Source: Thermoplasmata archaeon (GTDB lineage: Archaea; Thermoplasmatota; Thermoplasmata; Halarchaeoplasmatales; Halarchaeoplasmataceae). Taken from it: a DNA stretch of 22,095 bases. Positions 7,843 to 14,584 of this stretch are shown in pieces (the first letter of the stretch is position 1; each line of letters starts with the position of its first letter). A program made the translations under genes and the position numbers. The notes below the pieces were generated by a model, which saw only the letters and a list, made by a program, of their open reading frames with translations, was not told the DNA's origin and did no database searches. Location of the stretch: assembly GCA_019594305.1 (NCBI GenBank), contig JAFDTZ010000019.1, positions 1-22,095 on the forward strand. The letters run 5' to 3'.

Positions 7843-8793
7843 ATGGTTGAAGCCGACGAAGAGCAGAAAGAAGAAGAGAGGATAGAAAGAGTAATAGAAT
7901 GTCCGGAATGTGGGAGTAGACACCTAGCACAGGATTATGGCAGGGGAGAACTTATCTGTGAAGATTGCGGTCTGGTTGTGGATGATCATTACGTTGACTC
8001 CGGACCGGAGTGGCGTTCATTTGACATGCAACAGGAAGAAAGCAGGGCTAGAACAGGAGCCCCCATGACAGAGATGGTTCATGATAGAGGACTTTCAACG
8101 GGTATAGACCGTTCTAACCGTGATTCCTATGGTAGGGCTATTCCAAGCAAGAAGAAGGCACAGATATACCGATTAAGAAAGTGGCAGCGGAGGATACGTG
8201 TATCTGATGCCACTGAGAGAAACCTTGCATACGCACTACAAGAACTTGACAGGATGGCGTCTACGATGGGGCTGCCGAATAATATACGTGAAAGTGCTGC
8301 CGTTGTATACCGTAAGGCGGTTAAGAAGAACCTTATACGCGGCCGAAGTATTAACAGCGTTGTGGCGGCTTCCCTGTACGCAGCTTGCAGAAAGGCAGGT
8401 GTTCCCAGGACACTGGATGAGATAGCAGATTCAACATCTTCCGATCGAAAGGAGATAGGAAGGACATACAGATTCCTCAGCAGAGAACTGGTGTTGAAAT
8501 TAAAACCGACTCGTCCGGAGGAGTATCTGGGAAGATTCTGTAGCGAGCTCAGCCTTAGCGGTAAGGTAAAGAAAGTAGCGGAGAACATAATAAAGAGGGC
8601 CGAAGAGAAAGAGCTGGTTTCCGGCAAAGGACCCACAGGTTTAGCCGCTGCCGCCATCTACATCGCATCGATACAGGAGAACAAGAGGCGTACCCAGCGT
8701 GAAGTTGCCGAGGTTGCAGCAGTCACAGAGGTAACCGTGAGAAACAGGTACAAGGAGCTGGTGGAGGAGCTCAGCTTAGATATAGAAGTGTAG
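7843..8793 (+). CDS. tfb: Transcription initiation factor B (TFIIB homologue)
   Basis: Binds the TBP-TATA complex and recruits RNA polymerase at every promoter. The N-terminal zinc ribbon has ligands C20, C23, C39 and C42 (CPECG...CEDCG). It is followed by the B-reader/linker (SGPEWRSFDMQQEESRARTGAPM). Two cyclin repeats follow: about residues 115-205 (with AASLYAACRKAGVPRTLDEIA) and 210-305 (with GLAAAAIYIASI and a C-terminal helix-turn-helix, TQREVAEVAAVTEVTVRNRYKEL). Length is 316 residues, as usual for archaeal TFB. It is directly downstream of gar1 in the same transcript. This is the only TFB in the window; tbp lies 3 kb further on. Confidence 0.97.
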   Translation: MVEADEEQKEEERIERVIECPECGSRHLAQDYGRGELICEDCGLVVDDHYVDSGPEWRSFDMQQEESRARTGAPMTEMVHDRGLSTGIDRSNRDSYGRAIPSKKKAQIYRLRKWQRRIRVSDATERNLAYALQELDRMASTMGLPNNIRESAAVVYRKAVKKNLIRGRSINSVVAASLYAACRKAGVPRTLDEIADSTSSDRKEIGRTYRFLSRELVLKLKPTRPEEYLGRFCSELSLSGKVKKVAENIIKRAEEKELVSGKGPTGLAAAAIYIASIQENKRRTQREVAEVAAVTEVTVRNRYKELVEELSLDIEV

Positions 8794-8809
8794 TGTGGAA
8801 ACATAAATA

Positions 8810-8817
8810 TTTTATAC
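8810..8817 (+). promoter_or_regulatory. TATA box for the ferredoxin gene
   Basis: TTTTATAC lies 30-37 bases before the ATG at 8847 and within the longer open frame starting at 8793. It supports 8847 as the real start, with a short leader. Confidence 0.55.
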
Positions 8818-8846
8818 ACCTACATACTCCGCACCTACGTGGTAAA

Positions 8847-9014
8847 ATGGTAGTAAATGTTGTCGAAGATGCCTGCATAGGCTGCGGACAATGCGAACCT
8901 GAATGCCCGGTTGATGCTATCGCAGTAAACGATATAGCTGTCATAGATGGAGATACTTGTATCGACTGCGGGAACTGTGTGGACATATGCCCGGTTGACG
9001 CACTCAGCCTTTAA
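8847..9014 (+). CDS. Small 2[4Fe-4S] ferredoxin
   Basis: A 55-residue electron carrier of the clostridial type. It has two CxxCxxCxxxCP cluster motifs: cysteines 10, 13, 16 and 20 (CIGCGQCEPECP), and 38, 41, 44 and 48 (CIDCGNCVDICP). Each motif is followed by VDA, and the halves are pseudo-symmetric. I chose the ATG at 8847 because a TATA box sits about 30 bases upstream and the product then has the standard ferredoxin length. Reading from ATG 8793 would add 18 unlike residues and overlap the promoter. It is transcribed alone and faces the dCMP deaminase gene tail to tail. Its redox partners cannot be told from context. Confidence 0.93.
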   Translation: MVVNVVEDACIGCGQCEPECPVDAIAVNDIAVIDGDTCIDCGNCVDICPVDALSL

Positions 9015-9025
9015 ACCCATTCCCG

Positions 9026-9039
9026 TTTTTACTATTTTT
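9026..9039 (+). terminator. Oligo-T terminator after ferredoxin
   Basis: Two T5 tracts (9026-9030 and 9035-9039) follow the ferredoxin stop by 11 bases in the short gap before the convergent dCMP deaminase gene. Archaeal RNA polymerase terminates at such T-runs without needing a hairpin. Confidence 0.4.
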
Positions 9040-9059
9040 CGTTATACTTTTCACGTACA

Positions 9060-9524
9060 CTATTTATCATAATAATCTTGTCCTGTGAACCTTTCTATAA
9101 TGATACCGCTCTCCATGATCATTTTTTTCGCGAGTTCATCAGGATATCCCTCCTTGTAAACTATCCTTTCCATGCCCGCGTTTATAACTATCTTAACGCA
9201 AAGTACGCACGGATGGTGTGTCGTGTACAGCGTACCATCCTTAACACTCACCCCGAACACCGCCGCCTGTATGACCGCGTTCTGCTCCGCATGGACACCC
9301 CTGCAAAGCTCGTGTCGAGTACCCGAGTCGGCACCCATGTTTTCCCTGAGACAACCGACTTCACTGCAATGTGGAAGGTCCTTTGGTGCACCGTTGTATC
9401 CGGTGCTGATAACCTGTTTATCTTTAACTATTACAGCGCCCACTTTACGTCTTAAACATGTAGAACGCTCTGAAGCTAGGGATGCCATGGCCATGAAATA
9501 TTCATCAACATTAGGTCTGTTCAT
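9060..9524 (-). CDS. dCMP deaminase (ComEB-type)
   Basis: Deaminates dCMP to dUMP, the precursor of dTMP. It shows the zinc-dependent cytidine/deoxycytidylate deaminase signature HAEQNAV (His ligand and catalytic Glu) and PCVLCVK (two Cys ligands). The extra structural motifs of the dCMP branch are also present: CLRRKVGAVIVKD, STGYNGAP and HCSEVGCLRE. From the ATG at 9524 it is 154 residues (MNRPNVDEYFMAMA), a normal length and N-terminus for the family; an ATG five codons earlier, at 9539, is possible. The gene is divergent from the radical SAM gene across an 86-bp gap with an AT-rich TATA-like stretch at about 9562-9570 for this strand. Thymidylate synthase is not in the window. Confidence 0.92.
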   Translation of the reverse strand: MNRPNVDEYFMAMASLASERSTCLRRKVGAVIVKDKQVISTGYNGAPKDLPHCSEVGCLRENMGADSGTRHELCRGVHAEQNAVIQAAVFGVSVKDGTLYTTHHPCVLCVKIVINAGMERIVYKEGYPDELAKKMIMESGIIIERFTGQDYYDK

Positions 9525-9581
9525 CCATACGTAAAACACACACTATCATATGATTTTTTCGTACTATATCTTCTGAAAATC

Positions 9582-9589
9582 TTTTTATC
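9582..9589 (+). promoter_or_regulatory. TATA box for the radical SAM gene
   Basis: TTTTTATC lies 22-29 bases before the ATG at 9611, so the transcript is probably leaderless. Confidence 0.5.
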
Positions 9590-9594
9590 CGATC

Positions 9595-9609
9595 CAACCT
9601 TAAAGGTTG
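9595..9609. promoter_or_regulatory. Perfect palindrome at the predicted transcription start (possible operator)
   Basis: CAACCTT (9595-9601), a single A, then AAGGTTG (9603-9609): a perfect 7-bp dyad that ends 1 base before the ATG of the radical SAM gene and lies between its TATA box and start codon. A DNA-binding repressor at this site would block initiation. No regulator gene is adjacent, so the role is inferred. Confidence 0.4.
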
Positions 9610-9610
9610 C

Positions 9611-10420
9611 ATGGACTTCTTTCGACCCGGAAGGAATTTTGCCACCGTTTCGGTTACCGGGAATGTATGTCAACTCAATTGCCTGCACTGCCGGGGCAGA
9701 TATCTAAAGGGTATGACGTCGGTTGAAAATCCGGATGAACTCTATTCAGTAGCATGTGAATTCATGAAAGAAGGCATAGGGGGATTCCTTCTCAGCGGTG
9801 GCTGCGACGGTTACGGACGGGTACCATTAAACGAGTACATGGATGTTATACGAACTATAAAGGATCGAACCGACCTACGTATAAATGTACACACCGGTTG
9901 GATAGACGAGAAGGACGCGAACGACCTAGCAGATACGGGAATAGATGTGGTCTCCTACGATATAATAGGTAGTTCGGATACTATATCACGTGTCTACGGG
10001 CTGAATATAGGCGTCGAAGAGATACTTCAGGGATACAAAGCATTGCTATCTTGCGGGATACGTGTTGTCCCCCACATAACAGTTGGTTTGCACCATGGGA
10101 ACATAAAGGGGGAGTACCATGGGGTTGACATAGTATCGAACACAGACCGATTGATAATCAATTCCCTAATACCTTCAAATACCTTCGGTAAAAGCGTATC
10201 AAAGGAAGATATACTCTCGGTTTTAGAGTATGCACGAGATGTTATCCAAGGTAAAATAATTCTAGGCTGTATGAGGGAAAGGGGAAGGGTAGGGTTAGAG
10301 ATAGCCGCTTTGAAGATAGGGATCGATGGTATAGCTATGCCCGGAAGAACAACGGTTGAATGGGCGGAGGAGCATCACGATGTAAAATGGTACGCCGGCT
10401 GTTGTTCACTCTACGGATAG
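9611..10420 (+). CDS. Radical SAM protein, biotin-synthase-like family
   Basis: A 269-residue radical S-adenosylmethionine enzyme. The cluster-binding motif CxxxCxxC is formed by C20, C24 and C27 (VTGNVCQLNCLHCRGRYL). A glycine-rich SAM-binding motif LLSGGCDGYGRVP lies at about 61-72, and barrel strands with LRINVHTGWID and VVPHITVGLHHG follow. The C-terminus has further cysteines (CMRERGR and AGCCSLYG) that could hold an auxiliary cluster or a donor sulfur. The pattern matches the archaeal group described as homologues of biotin synthase. As I recall, two short archaeal radical SAM proteins, LipS1 and LipS2, replace lipoyl synthase, and this protein could be of that kind, but no lipoate-related gene is adjacent. 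The specific reaction is unknown. Start chosen by TATA spacing. Confidence 0.8.
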   Translation: MDFFRPGRNFATVSVTGNVCQLNCLHCRGRYLKGMTSVENPDELYSVACEFMKEGIGGFLLSGGCDGYGRVPLNEYMDVIRTIKDRTDLRINVHTGWIDEKDANDLADTGIDVVSYDIIGSSDTISRVYGLNIGVEEILQGYKALLSCGIRVVPHITVGLHHGNIKGEYHGVDIVSNTDRLIINSLIPSNTFGKSVSKEDILSVLEYARDVIQGKIILGCMRERGRVGLEIAALKIGIDGIAMPGRTTVEWAEEHHDVKWYAGCCSLYG

Positions 10421-10448
10421 TAATATTTAGGGTAAAAAGTTCTTACAT

Positions 10449-11000
10449 TCATAAACCCCGATATCTTTCGTAATTTTCATAGCCTTTGATTTGATCGATC
10501 ACCTCTTCCGACGGCACCTGTTCTTTACTCACCACGTAAGTGTTCGCCCATCCGTCACCGAAACGCTGGTCTTCGGTTTTTATCAAACCGACGCTGAGAT
10601 ACATAAATATTTGTCCAAATAATGGTATGGCCCATATGATGCGCTCGATATTTCGTTTCAATGCTTGTTTCCAGGTTATCCGTTTACCATGGAAATTTAC
10701 CACCTTTATACCGGCGATGCTTTTTCCCACGGTGTTCCACACCGATTCGAGTATCGTAAAGTAAAGCAATTCAGACATGGCTAAACCCATTATTAGAAGG
10801 AAGAAAAAGAGAAAACAATTATCGTCGGCTGAAACGTAGCGGGGTAAGTAAAACAATATCAGTATCAATAAAGGCGCCATGATGAGGACGCTGGGCAGGA
10901 TGTCGATCCTGAAAGCGAGATACCTGGAATAAAATCCTGCGTGGTCAAGGTATCCCGGGGTTTTCTTTTGGTCAATCTTTTCGTCCTTATTATCGCTCAT
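10449..11000 (-). CDS. RDD family membrane protein
   Basis: A 183-residue integral membrane protein. RDD hallmarks are visible: GFYSRYLAFRIDIL with the Arg and Asp in the first helix, NTVGKSIAGIKVVNFHGKRITWKQALKRN after the second hydrophobic region, and QRFGDGWANTYVV near the end. Hydrophobic helices are at about residues 33-53, 60-85 and 120-140. The N-terminus is charged and cytoplasmic. RDD proteins have been linked to ion transport or to membrane partner proteins, but the function is mostly unknown. It is a single gene convergent with the radical SAM gene. An AT-rich TATA element (complement of 11031-11042) lies upstream of its ATG. Confidence 0.8.
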   Translation of the reverse strand: MSDNKDEKIDQKKTPGYLDHAGFYSRYLAFRIDILPSVLIMAPLLILILFYLPRYVSADDNCFLFFFLLIMGLAMSELLYFTILESVWNTVGKSIAGIKVVNFHGKRITWKQALKRNIERIIWAIPLFGQIFMYLSVGLIKTEDQRFGDGWANTYVVSKEQVPSEEVIDQIKGYENYERYRGL

Positions 11001-11030
11001 ACCATCATTTGATCAAGAACATCATCACCT

Positions 11031-11042
11031 AATATATAAATT
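11031..11042 (-). promoter_or_regulatory. TATA box for the RDD gene
   Basis: On the minus strand an AT-only stretch (AAATTTATATATTA-like) lies about 30-40 bases before the ATG at 11000, in the divergent region shared with the ferritin-like gene. Confidence 0.45.
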
Positions 11043-11100
11043 TCTTCGAACTAGAAAAGTTATCAATATATCAAAGTGTGTCAACCGTTCTAAACAAAAT

Positions 11101-11109
11101 ATATATATA
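11101..11109 (+). promoter_or_regulatory. TATA box for the ferritin-like gene
   Basis: ATATATATA is 23-31 bases before the ATG at 11132 and lies inside the longer open frame from GTG 11078. It therefore supports the shorter, leaderless reading. Confidence 0.55.
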
Positions 11110-11131
11110 CCGTCTGATACCTATTACATAC

Positions 11132-11626
11132 ATGCACGATGTAGTGATAGAAGATATCGAGGAACTGGAGTCACTCCTCTCCAGGGTGTACTGGATAGAG
11201 GAAGAGTTTGAACAGATGTCTCTCTGGGATGCCTTCGCATCCGTGGACGAAAAATATCGTGATATCTTATTCAAGCTGGCACACGATTCCGAGAAGCACA
11301 AGATAATGCTGAAAAGGCTGATCGAGAATGTAGAGGGATTAGATTTGGACAGTCTCAAGGAGAGTATTAAGGGAAGACAATCATTAAAGATTAAGCGAAG
11401 CTTGATAGACGAGGAGATACTCAGCGAGATAGCACGAAATGATACCCTAGCCCTGGATATATACACAAAGCTCCACGATTGTACCTCGAGAGAGTTCATC
11501 GAAGGTATCTGGAAGGGTGAGGATCCCGATGAATTCTACCATACCTTTTTGGAACTGATAGGTTACGAGAAAAGGCATCTGGAGATATTGAAACCTTACG
11601 TAGGGAAATTACAGCGTATCCGCTGA
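11132..11626 (+). CDS. Helical protein, possibly ferritin-like fold
   Basis: I do not recognise the family with certainty. The 164-residue product is predicted to be almost all alpha-helical, acidic and without membrane segments or a signal peptide. Helix 1 contains WIEEEFEQMSLWDAF, helix 2 FKLAHDSEKHKIMLKRL and the last helix LELIGYEKRHLEILKPY. The spacing recalls rubrerythrin/ferritin-like four-helix bundles. The last helix has a proper ExxH (E146, H149). The second helix reads S53-E-K-H56, so the usual first Glu is missing and a full di-iron site is doubtful. The ATG at 11132 was chosen over GTG 11078 because a TATA box lies 23-31 bases before it. The gene is divergent from the RDD gene and upstream of tbp. 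Confidence 0.6.
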   Translation: MHDVVIEDIEELESLLSRVYWIEEEFEQMSLWDAFASVDEKYRDILFKLAHDSEKHKIMLKRLIENVEGLDLDSLKESIKGRQSLKIKRSLIDEEILSEIARNDTLALDIYTKLHDCTSREFIEGIWKGEDPDEFYHTFLELIGYEKRHLEILKPYVGKLQRIR

Positions 11627-11640
11627 TTCTTTTAAAAGAA
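11627..11640. terminator. AT-rich perfect palindrome directly after the ferritin-like gene
   Basis: TTCTTTTAAAAGAA is a perfect 14-base palindrome starting at the first base after the TGA. With its T4 tract it may act as a terminator before tbp. Confidence 0.35.
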
Positions 11641-11653
11641 AAACATAAGAACA

Positions 11654-11660
11654 TTTATTA
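11654..11660 (+). promoter_or_regulatory. TATA box for tbp
   Basis: TTTATTA lies about 110 bases before the tbp ATG. Initiation 25-30 bases downstream would leave an unusually long leader of about 80 bases for this window. Confidence 0.4.
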
Positions 11661-11710
11661 ATGGTGAGCGGATAACTTAATTCTCCACAGTAAATGAACA
11701 GTGGAAAAAA

Positions 11711-11735
11711 CCTAGGCGCCCGTAGGGCCTCTAGG
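11711..11735 (+). promoter_or_regulatory. Hairpin in the tbp 5' leader
   Basis: CCTAG (11711-11715) pairs with CTAGG (11731-11735), G11716 with C11729, and GCCC (11718-11721) with GGGC (11725-11728) across a GTA loop. C11717 and T11730 are bulged. That is ten pairs, mostly G-C, in an otherwise AT-rich leader. It ends 19 bases before the GGAGGG ribosome binding site, so an effect on tbp translation or message stability is possible. Confidence 0.4.
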
Positions 11736-11754
11736 CCACAAGAAAATTTCCCAC

Positions 11755-11760
11755 GGAGGG
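11755..11760 (+). promoter_or_regulatory. Ribosome binding site of tbp
   Basis: GGAGGG is 8 bases before the ATG at 11769 and rules out the longer in-frame reading from 11694. Confidence 0.65.
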
Positions 11761-11768
11761 AAACAAAC

Positions 11769-12335
11769 ATGGCGGATATAAAAGTAGAAAACGTGGTCGC
11801 ATCTGCAACTCTCGGAGAAACCTTCGACCTTGACGAGGTGCATAGAATTCTAGACGGTTCCGAGTATGACCCCGAAAAGTTCCGCGGGGTAATATTTAGA
11901 ATCAGAACTGAAGAGCTGGGTACATCAGTATTGATATTTCGAAGCGGCAAGATGGTTTGTACCGGAGCAACAGAGGTGCCTGAAATATATAGTACTGTTG
12001 ATTATTTAAAAGAAATCCTCACCGAAAATGGATTGTCAGTATTGGACGTCCCCATAGTGGAGGTTCAGAACATAGTGGCAACAACGGATCTAGGTCATAC
12101 ACTTAACCTCAACTCCGTGGCTATCTCTTTGGGATTGGAAAGAATCGAATACGAACCCGAGCAATTCCCCGGGCTGGTGTTCAGGATGGCAGAGCCAAAA
12201 CTCGTGATGCTATTTTTTGGCTCCGGAAAAGTTGTTTGCACAGGCGGAAAAACCATAGAAGATATTCAAAAAGGTGTGGAAAAGGTATCTCTGGAGTTAA
12301 TAAAAACTGGCTTCTTACCGGAGAAAAAGACTTAA
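11769..12335 (+). CDS. tbp: TATA-box binding protein
   Basis: The general factor that recognises TATA boxes and, with TFB, positions RNA polymerase. The 188-residue protein consists of two saddle-forming repeats: about residues 4-90 (IKVENVVASATLGETFDLDEV ... SVLIFRSGKMVCTGA) and 95-180 (VEVQNIVATTDLGHTLNL ... VMLFFGSGKVVCTGG). The FxSGKxVCTG motif occurs in both halves. The start at 11769 is fixed by GGAGGG 8 bases upstream and by the standard N-terminus. The leader carries a hairpin at 11711-11735. A signal peptidase gene begins 27 bases after the stop and may be read through from this promoter. Confidence 0.97.
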   Translation: MADIKVENVVASATLGETFDLDEVHRILDGSEYDPEKFRGVIFRIRTEELGTSVLIFRSGKMVCTGATEVPEIYSTVDYLKEILTENGLSVLDVPIVEVQNIVATTDLGHTLNLNSVAISLGLERIEYEPEQFPGLVFRMAEPKLVMLFFGSGKVVCTGGKTIEDIQKGVEKVSLELIKTGFLPEKKT

Positions 12336-12362
12336 TCTAACCTGTCCTTTTAGAGATATAAT

Positions 12363-13250
12363 ATGGCAGATATCAAAAAAGAAGCTATCTCTTTGGGCAA
12401 AGATTTCGCATTCGCACTGTTCGTTTTGTTCATAGTTCTTGGTTCACTTTTTATATACAGCGGTAGATGGCCCCCTATGGTTGTGGTTGAATCATCTAGC
12501 ATGAGCCATTCGGAGGCCAGTCAACTGGGTGTAATAGATACTGGCGATATAGTGGTTGTAAAACAGACATCATATAATGATATCGTTACTTATGTGGAGG
12601 GTAGAGCTTCGAGCCATTCAACTTACGGGCAGTACGGAGATGTGATCATTTACCGCCCCATGGGCAGTGACCAACGTACACCTATTATACACCGACCCAT
12701 TGTGTACATAGAGTACAACAGTACTTCTCGCTCTTTCGACGTTCCCTCTTTAAGTAATCTCGAATTTGGGACGGACTGGTGGTCCCCACAAGGTGAGGAT
12801 CGTTGGTGGGGTCTTGACTCTACATTGAGCATAATCAATTATGGACATAGCGATGTTAATGTAACTATAAACCTGGGCAATCTCCTCAACTATGAGCACT
12901 CAGGATTCATAACTATGGGCGACAACAACATCACGCCCACCGAAGGAAGGTACGACCAGTTATTCGGTAGTATCTGTCCCGCTCCGGTAAAGGGAGAATG
13001 GGTGGAAGGAAAGGCAAGAGGCGAACTACCGTGGTTCGGCATATTGAAATTATCTCTTATGGGTAGGACAGAAGATGTGCCAAGTAACAGCGTAGTATCT
13101 TTACTTATATCCATAGCGGTTATTGTTGTACTTCCTTTTTTGATAGAAGGGATCAAAGATCAAATATTCCCTAAAGATAACGATGAAGATGAATCCGAAG
13201 AAGATTCTGAAGAGTTAGAGGAAGAATCGGTTCCTCCTCCCATCACATAA
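12363..13250 (+). CDS. Archaeal signal peptidase I (S26B)
   Basis: Membrane serine protease that removes signal peptides from exported proteins. An N-terminal anchor helix at about residues 14-32 is followed by the catalytic Ser region VVESSSMSH (probable nucleophile S46, before Met). H110 in TPIIHRPIVYI takes the place of the bacterial Lys, as in archaeal and ER enzymes, and D187 in FITMGDNN completes the expected set. Between H110 and D187 is an insert of about 75 residues rich in Trp and Ser (FGTDWWSPQGEDRWWGL). A second helix (about 240-262) and a very acidic tail (DNDEDESEEDSEELEEE) end the protein. The length of 295 is well above minimal archaeal enzymes. It overlaps the 3' end of convergent cdc6 by 8 bases. 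Confidence 0.88.
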   Translation: MADIKKEAISLGKDFAFALFVLFIVLGSLFIYSGRWPPMVVVESSSMSHSEASQLGVIDTGDIVVVKQTSYNDIVTYVEGRASSHSTYGQYGDVIIYRPMGSDQRTPIIHRPIVYIEYNSTSRSFDVPSLSNLEFGTDWWSPQGEDRWWGLDSTLSIINYGHSDVNVTINLGNLLNYEHSGFITMGDNNITPTEGRYDQLFGSICPAPVKGEWVEGKARGELPWFGILKLSLMGRTEDVPSNSVVSLLISIAVIVVLPFLIEGIKDQIFPKDNDEDESEEDSEELEEESVPPPIT

Positions 13251-14526
13251 GTCTAGTTTGGGTTTGTATAACCGACCTTAGCTCATTTACCGGGACGATA
13301 CTATCATCCTCTTCTATGGACCGTATGGTTTCGAGGCGAGGAACGCTTGCTTGAATCTCTCTTGTCCTTCCCCTCCTTCCGAAGGATTTAACTCTCGCAT
13401 GGATCAGCCCCAGCATATCAAGTTCAGATATAAGATCGGCTATCCTCCTTTGGGTCAGCGAGTCCAGTCCGGATTTACCACATAACTCTTCGTAACCGGC
13501 GTAGACTTCCCCTGTTGTTAATTTCTCATTGCCGTTTTTGGAACTGAGTAATATTGAGTACATGACCAATTTAGAATGGGTCGGTAGGGTCATTACCGCC
13601 TCCCTGACGCAGTCCTGCTCTATCTTGTTCTTTGCCTTGTATACGTGATTCGTGGTCACCTGGGATTTCCTCTCCCTCTCAGCTATCTCAGTTGATATCC
13701 TGAGTAGGTCAAGTGCCCTCCTGGCATCACCGTGCTCTTGTGCAGCCAGAGCCGAGCATAAAGATATCACATCCTCGTCCATTATCGTATCGCTTTCGAA
13801 GGCCCTCTTTACCCTTTCCCCCAGTATGTCCTTCAATTGATCTGCGTTGTATGGTGGAAAGATCATTTTCTCTTCGCCAAGCCTGCTCTTCACCCTTGGG
13901 TCTAGAAATTCAGTGAATTTTAAGCTGTTAGAGATACCTATCAGGCTTACTTTACTCTGTTTCAATTCTGAGTTTATCTTAGACAGGTGGTAAAGTACGG
14001 CATCTCCGCTTTTTGAGATCAACTTGTCCAGTTCGTCCAGGATAATAACTACCACTCTCGGTTCTTCGTCTATCCTTTCCTTTAATGCATCGTACACCTT
14101 TTCCATGGGCCATCCTGTGAACGGTATCTGTTCGCTCCAGTTATGTATGAATTTGTTACCTATGTTCTTCATCACGCCATAGTGTGTGTCCACAACTTCA
14201 CAGTTAATGTATACATATTCTACTCGGTGAACATTATAATCATCGAAGTTCGGGTCCAACTCACTGTTGTTCTCTTTCTTTAAACGTTCGACTTCCCTCT
14301 CGAGATACCGTACAACTGCGGTTTTTCCGGTTCCAGTCTTTCCGAAAATCAATACATTCGACGGGCGGTCTCCCCTTAGTGCGGTGACCATTATTGAAGC
14401 AAGAGAGTCTATGTACTCTTCACGGTGTGGTAACTCTTCCGGTATGTATGATGGGCGGAGGATATCTCTATCGCCTTTGAATATCGATTTTGATTGTATG
14501 TGACTACTGAATATGCTTTCGATCAT
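13243..14526 (-). CDS. cdc6: Orc1/Cdc6 replication initiator
   Basis: AAA+ ATPase that binds origin recognition boxes and loads the MCM helicase. From the ATG at 14526 it is 427 residues. Walker A GKTGTGKT lies at 62-69, Walker B IILDELD at about 161-167, and sensor 1 in GISNSL. Then come the Arg-finger/sensor 2 region (DPRVKSRL and HGDARRALDLLRIS) and a C-terminal winged helix (about 320-410, with LTQRRIADLISELDMLGLI). The start is set by AAGGAG about 10-12 bases upstream and by the typical N-terminus. A longer frame reaches 14592, but its extra residues would be encoded by the origin box itself. A clear origin box lies 37 bases upstream of the start codon, the usual arrangement beside euryarchaeal origins. 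Confidence 0.96.
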   Translation of the reverse strand: MIESIFSSHIQSKSIFKGDRDILRPSYIPEELPHREEYIDSLASIMVTALRGDRPSNVLIFGKTGTGKTAVVRYLEREVERLKKENNSELDPNFDDYNVHRVEYVYINCEVVDTHYGVMKNIGNKFIHNWSEQIPFTGWPMEKVYDALKERIDEEPRVVVIILDELDKLISKSGDAVLYHLSKINSELKQSKVSLIGISNSLKFTEFLDPRVKSRLGEEKMIFPPYNADQLKDILGERVKRAFESDTIMDEDVISLCSALAAQEHGDARRALDLLRISTEIAERERKSQVTTNHVYKAKNKIEQDCVREAVMTLPTHSKLVMYSILLSSKNGNEKLTTGEVYAGYEELCGKSGLDSLTQRRIADLISELDMLGLIHARVKSFGRRGRTREIQASVPRLETIRSIEEDDSIVPVNELRSVIQTQTRLM

Positions 14527-14533
14527 GTACGTA

Positions 14534-14541
14534 TATCTCCT
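14534..14541 (-). promoter_or_regulatory. Ribosome binding site of cdc6
   Basis: On the minus strand AAGGAGAT sits 7 bases before the ATG at 14526. It settles the start in favour of the 427-residue protein. Confidence 0.65.
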
Positions 14542-14562
14542 TTGAGTGATCCATCCCACGAG

Positions 14563-14584
14563 ACCCCTCCATTTCCAGTGGAAA
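14563..14584 (-). other. Origin recognition box (ORB) upstream of cdc6
   Basis: Read on the minus strand, the dyad TTTCCACTGGAAA (14572-14584) is followed by TGGAGGGGT (14563-14571). A TTCCAC/GTGGAAA-type dyad with a 3' G-string is the established shape of archaeal ORBs bound by Orc1/Cdc6. I find only this one full copy in the upstream region. Its position between promoter and start codon would also let the initiator regulate its own gene. Confidence 0.7.

Noticed and set aside
8793..8846. Ferredoxin start at ATG 8793 overlapping the tfb stop.
   Set aside because: The extra 18 residues do not resemble a ferredoxin and the promoter would lie within them.
11001..11040. GTGATGA on the minus strand upstream of the RDD gene as a box C of a C/D guide RNA.
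   Set aside because: No CTGA box D or paired internal boxes at suitable spacing.
11694..11768. tbp start at ATG 11694.
   Set aside because: The ATG at 11769 has a perfect ribosome binding site and the standard TBP N-terminus; the longer reading would translate the leader hairpin.
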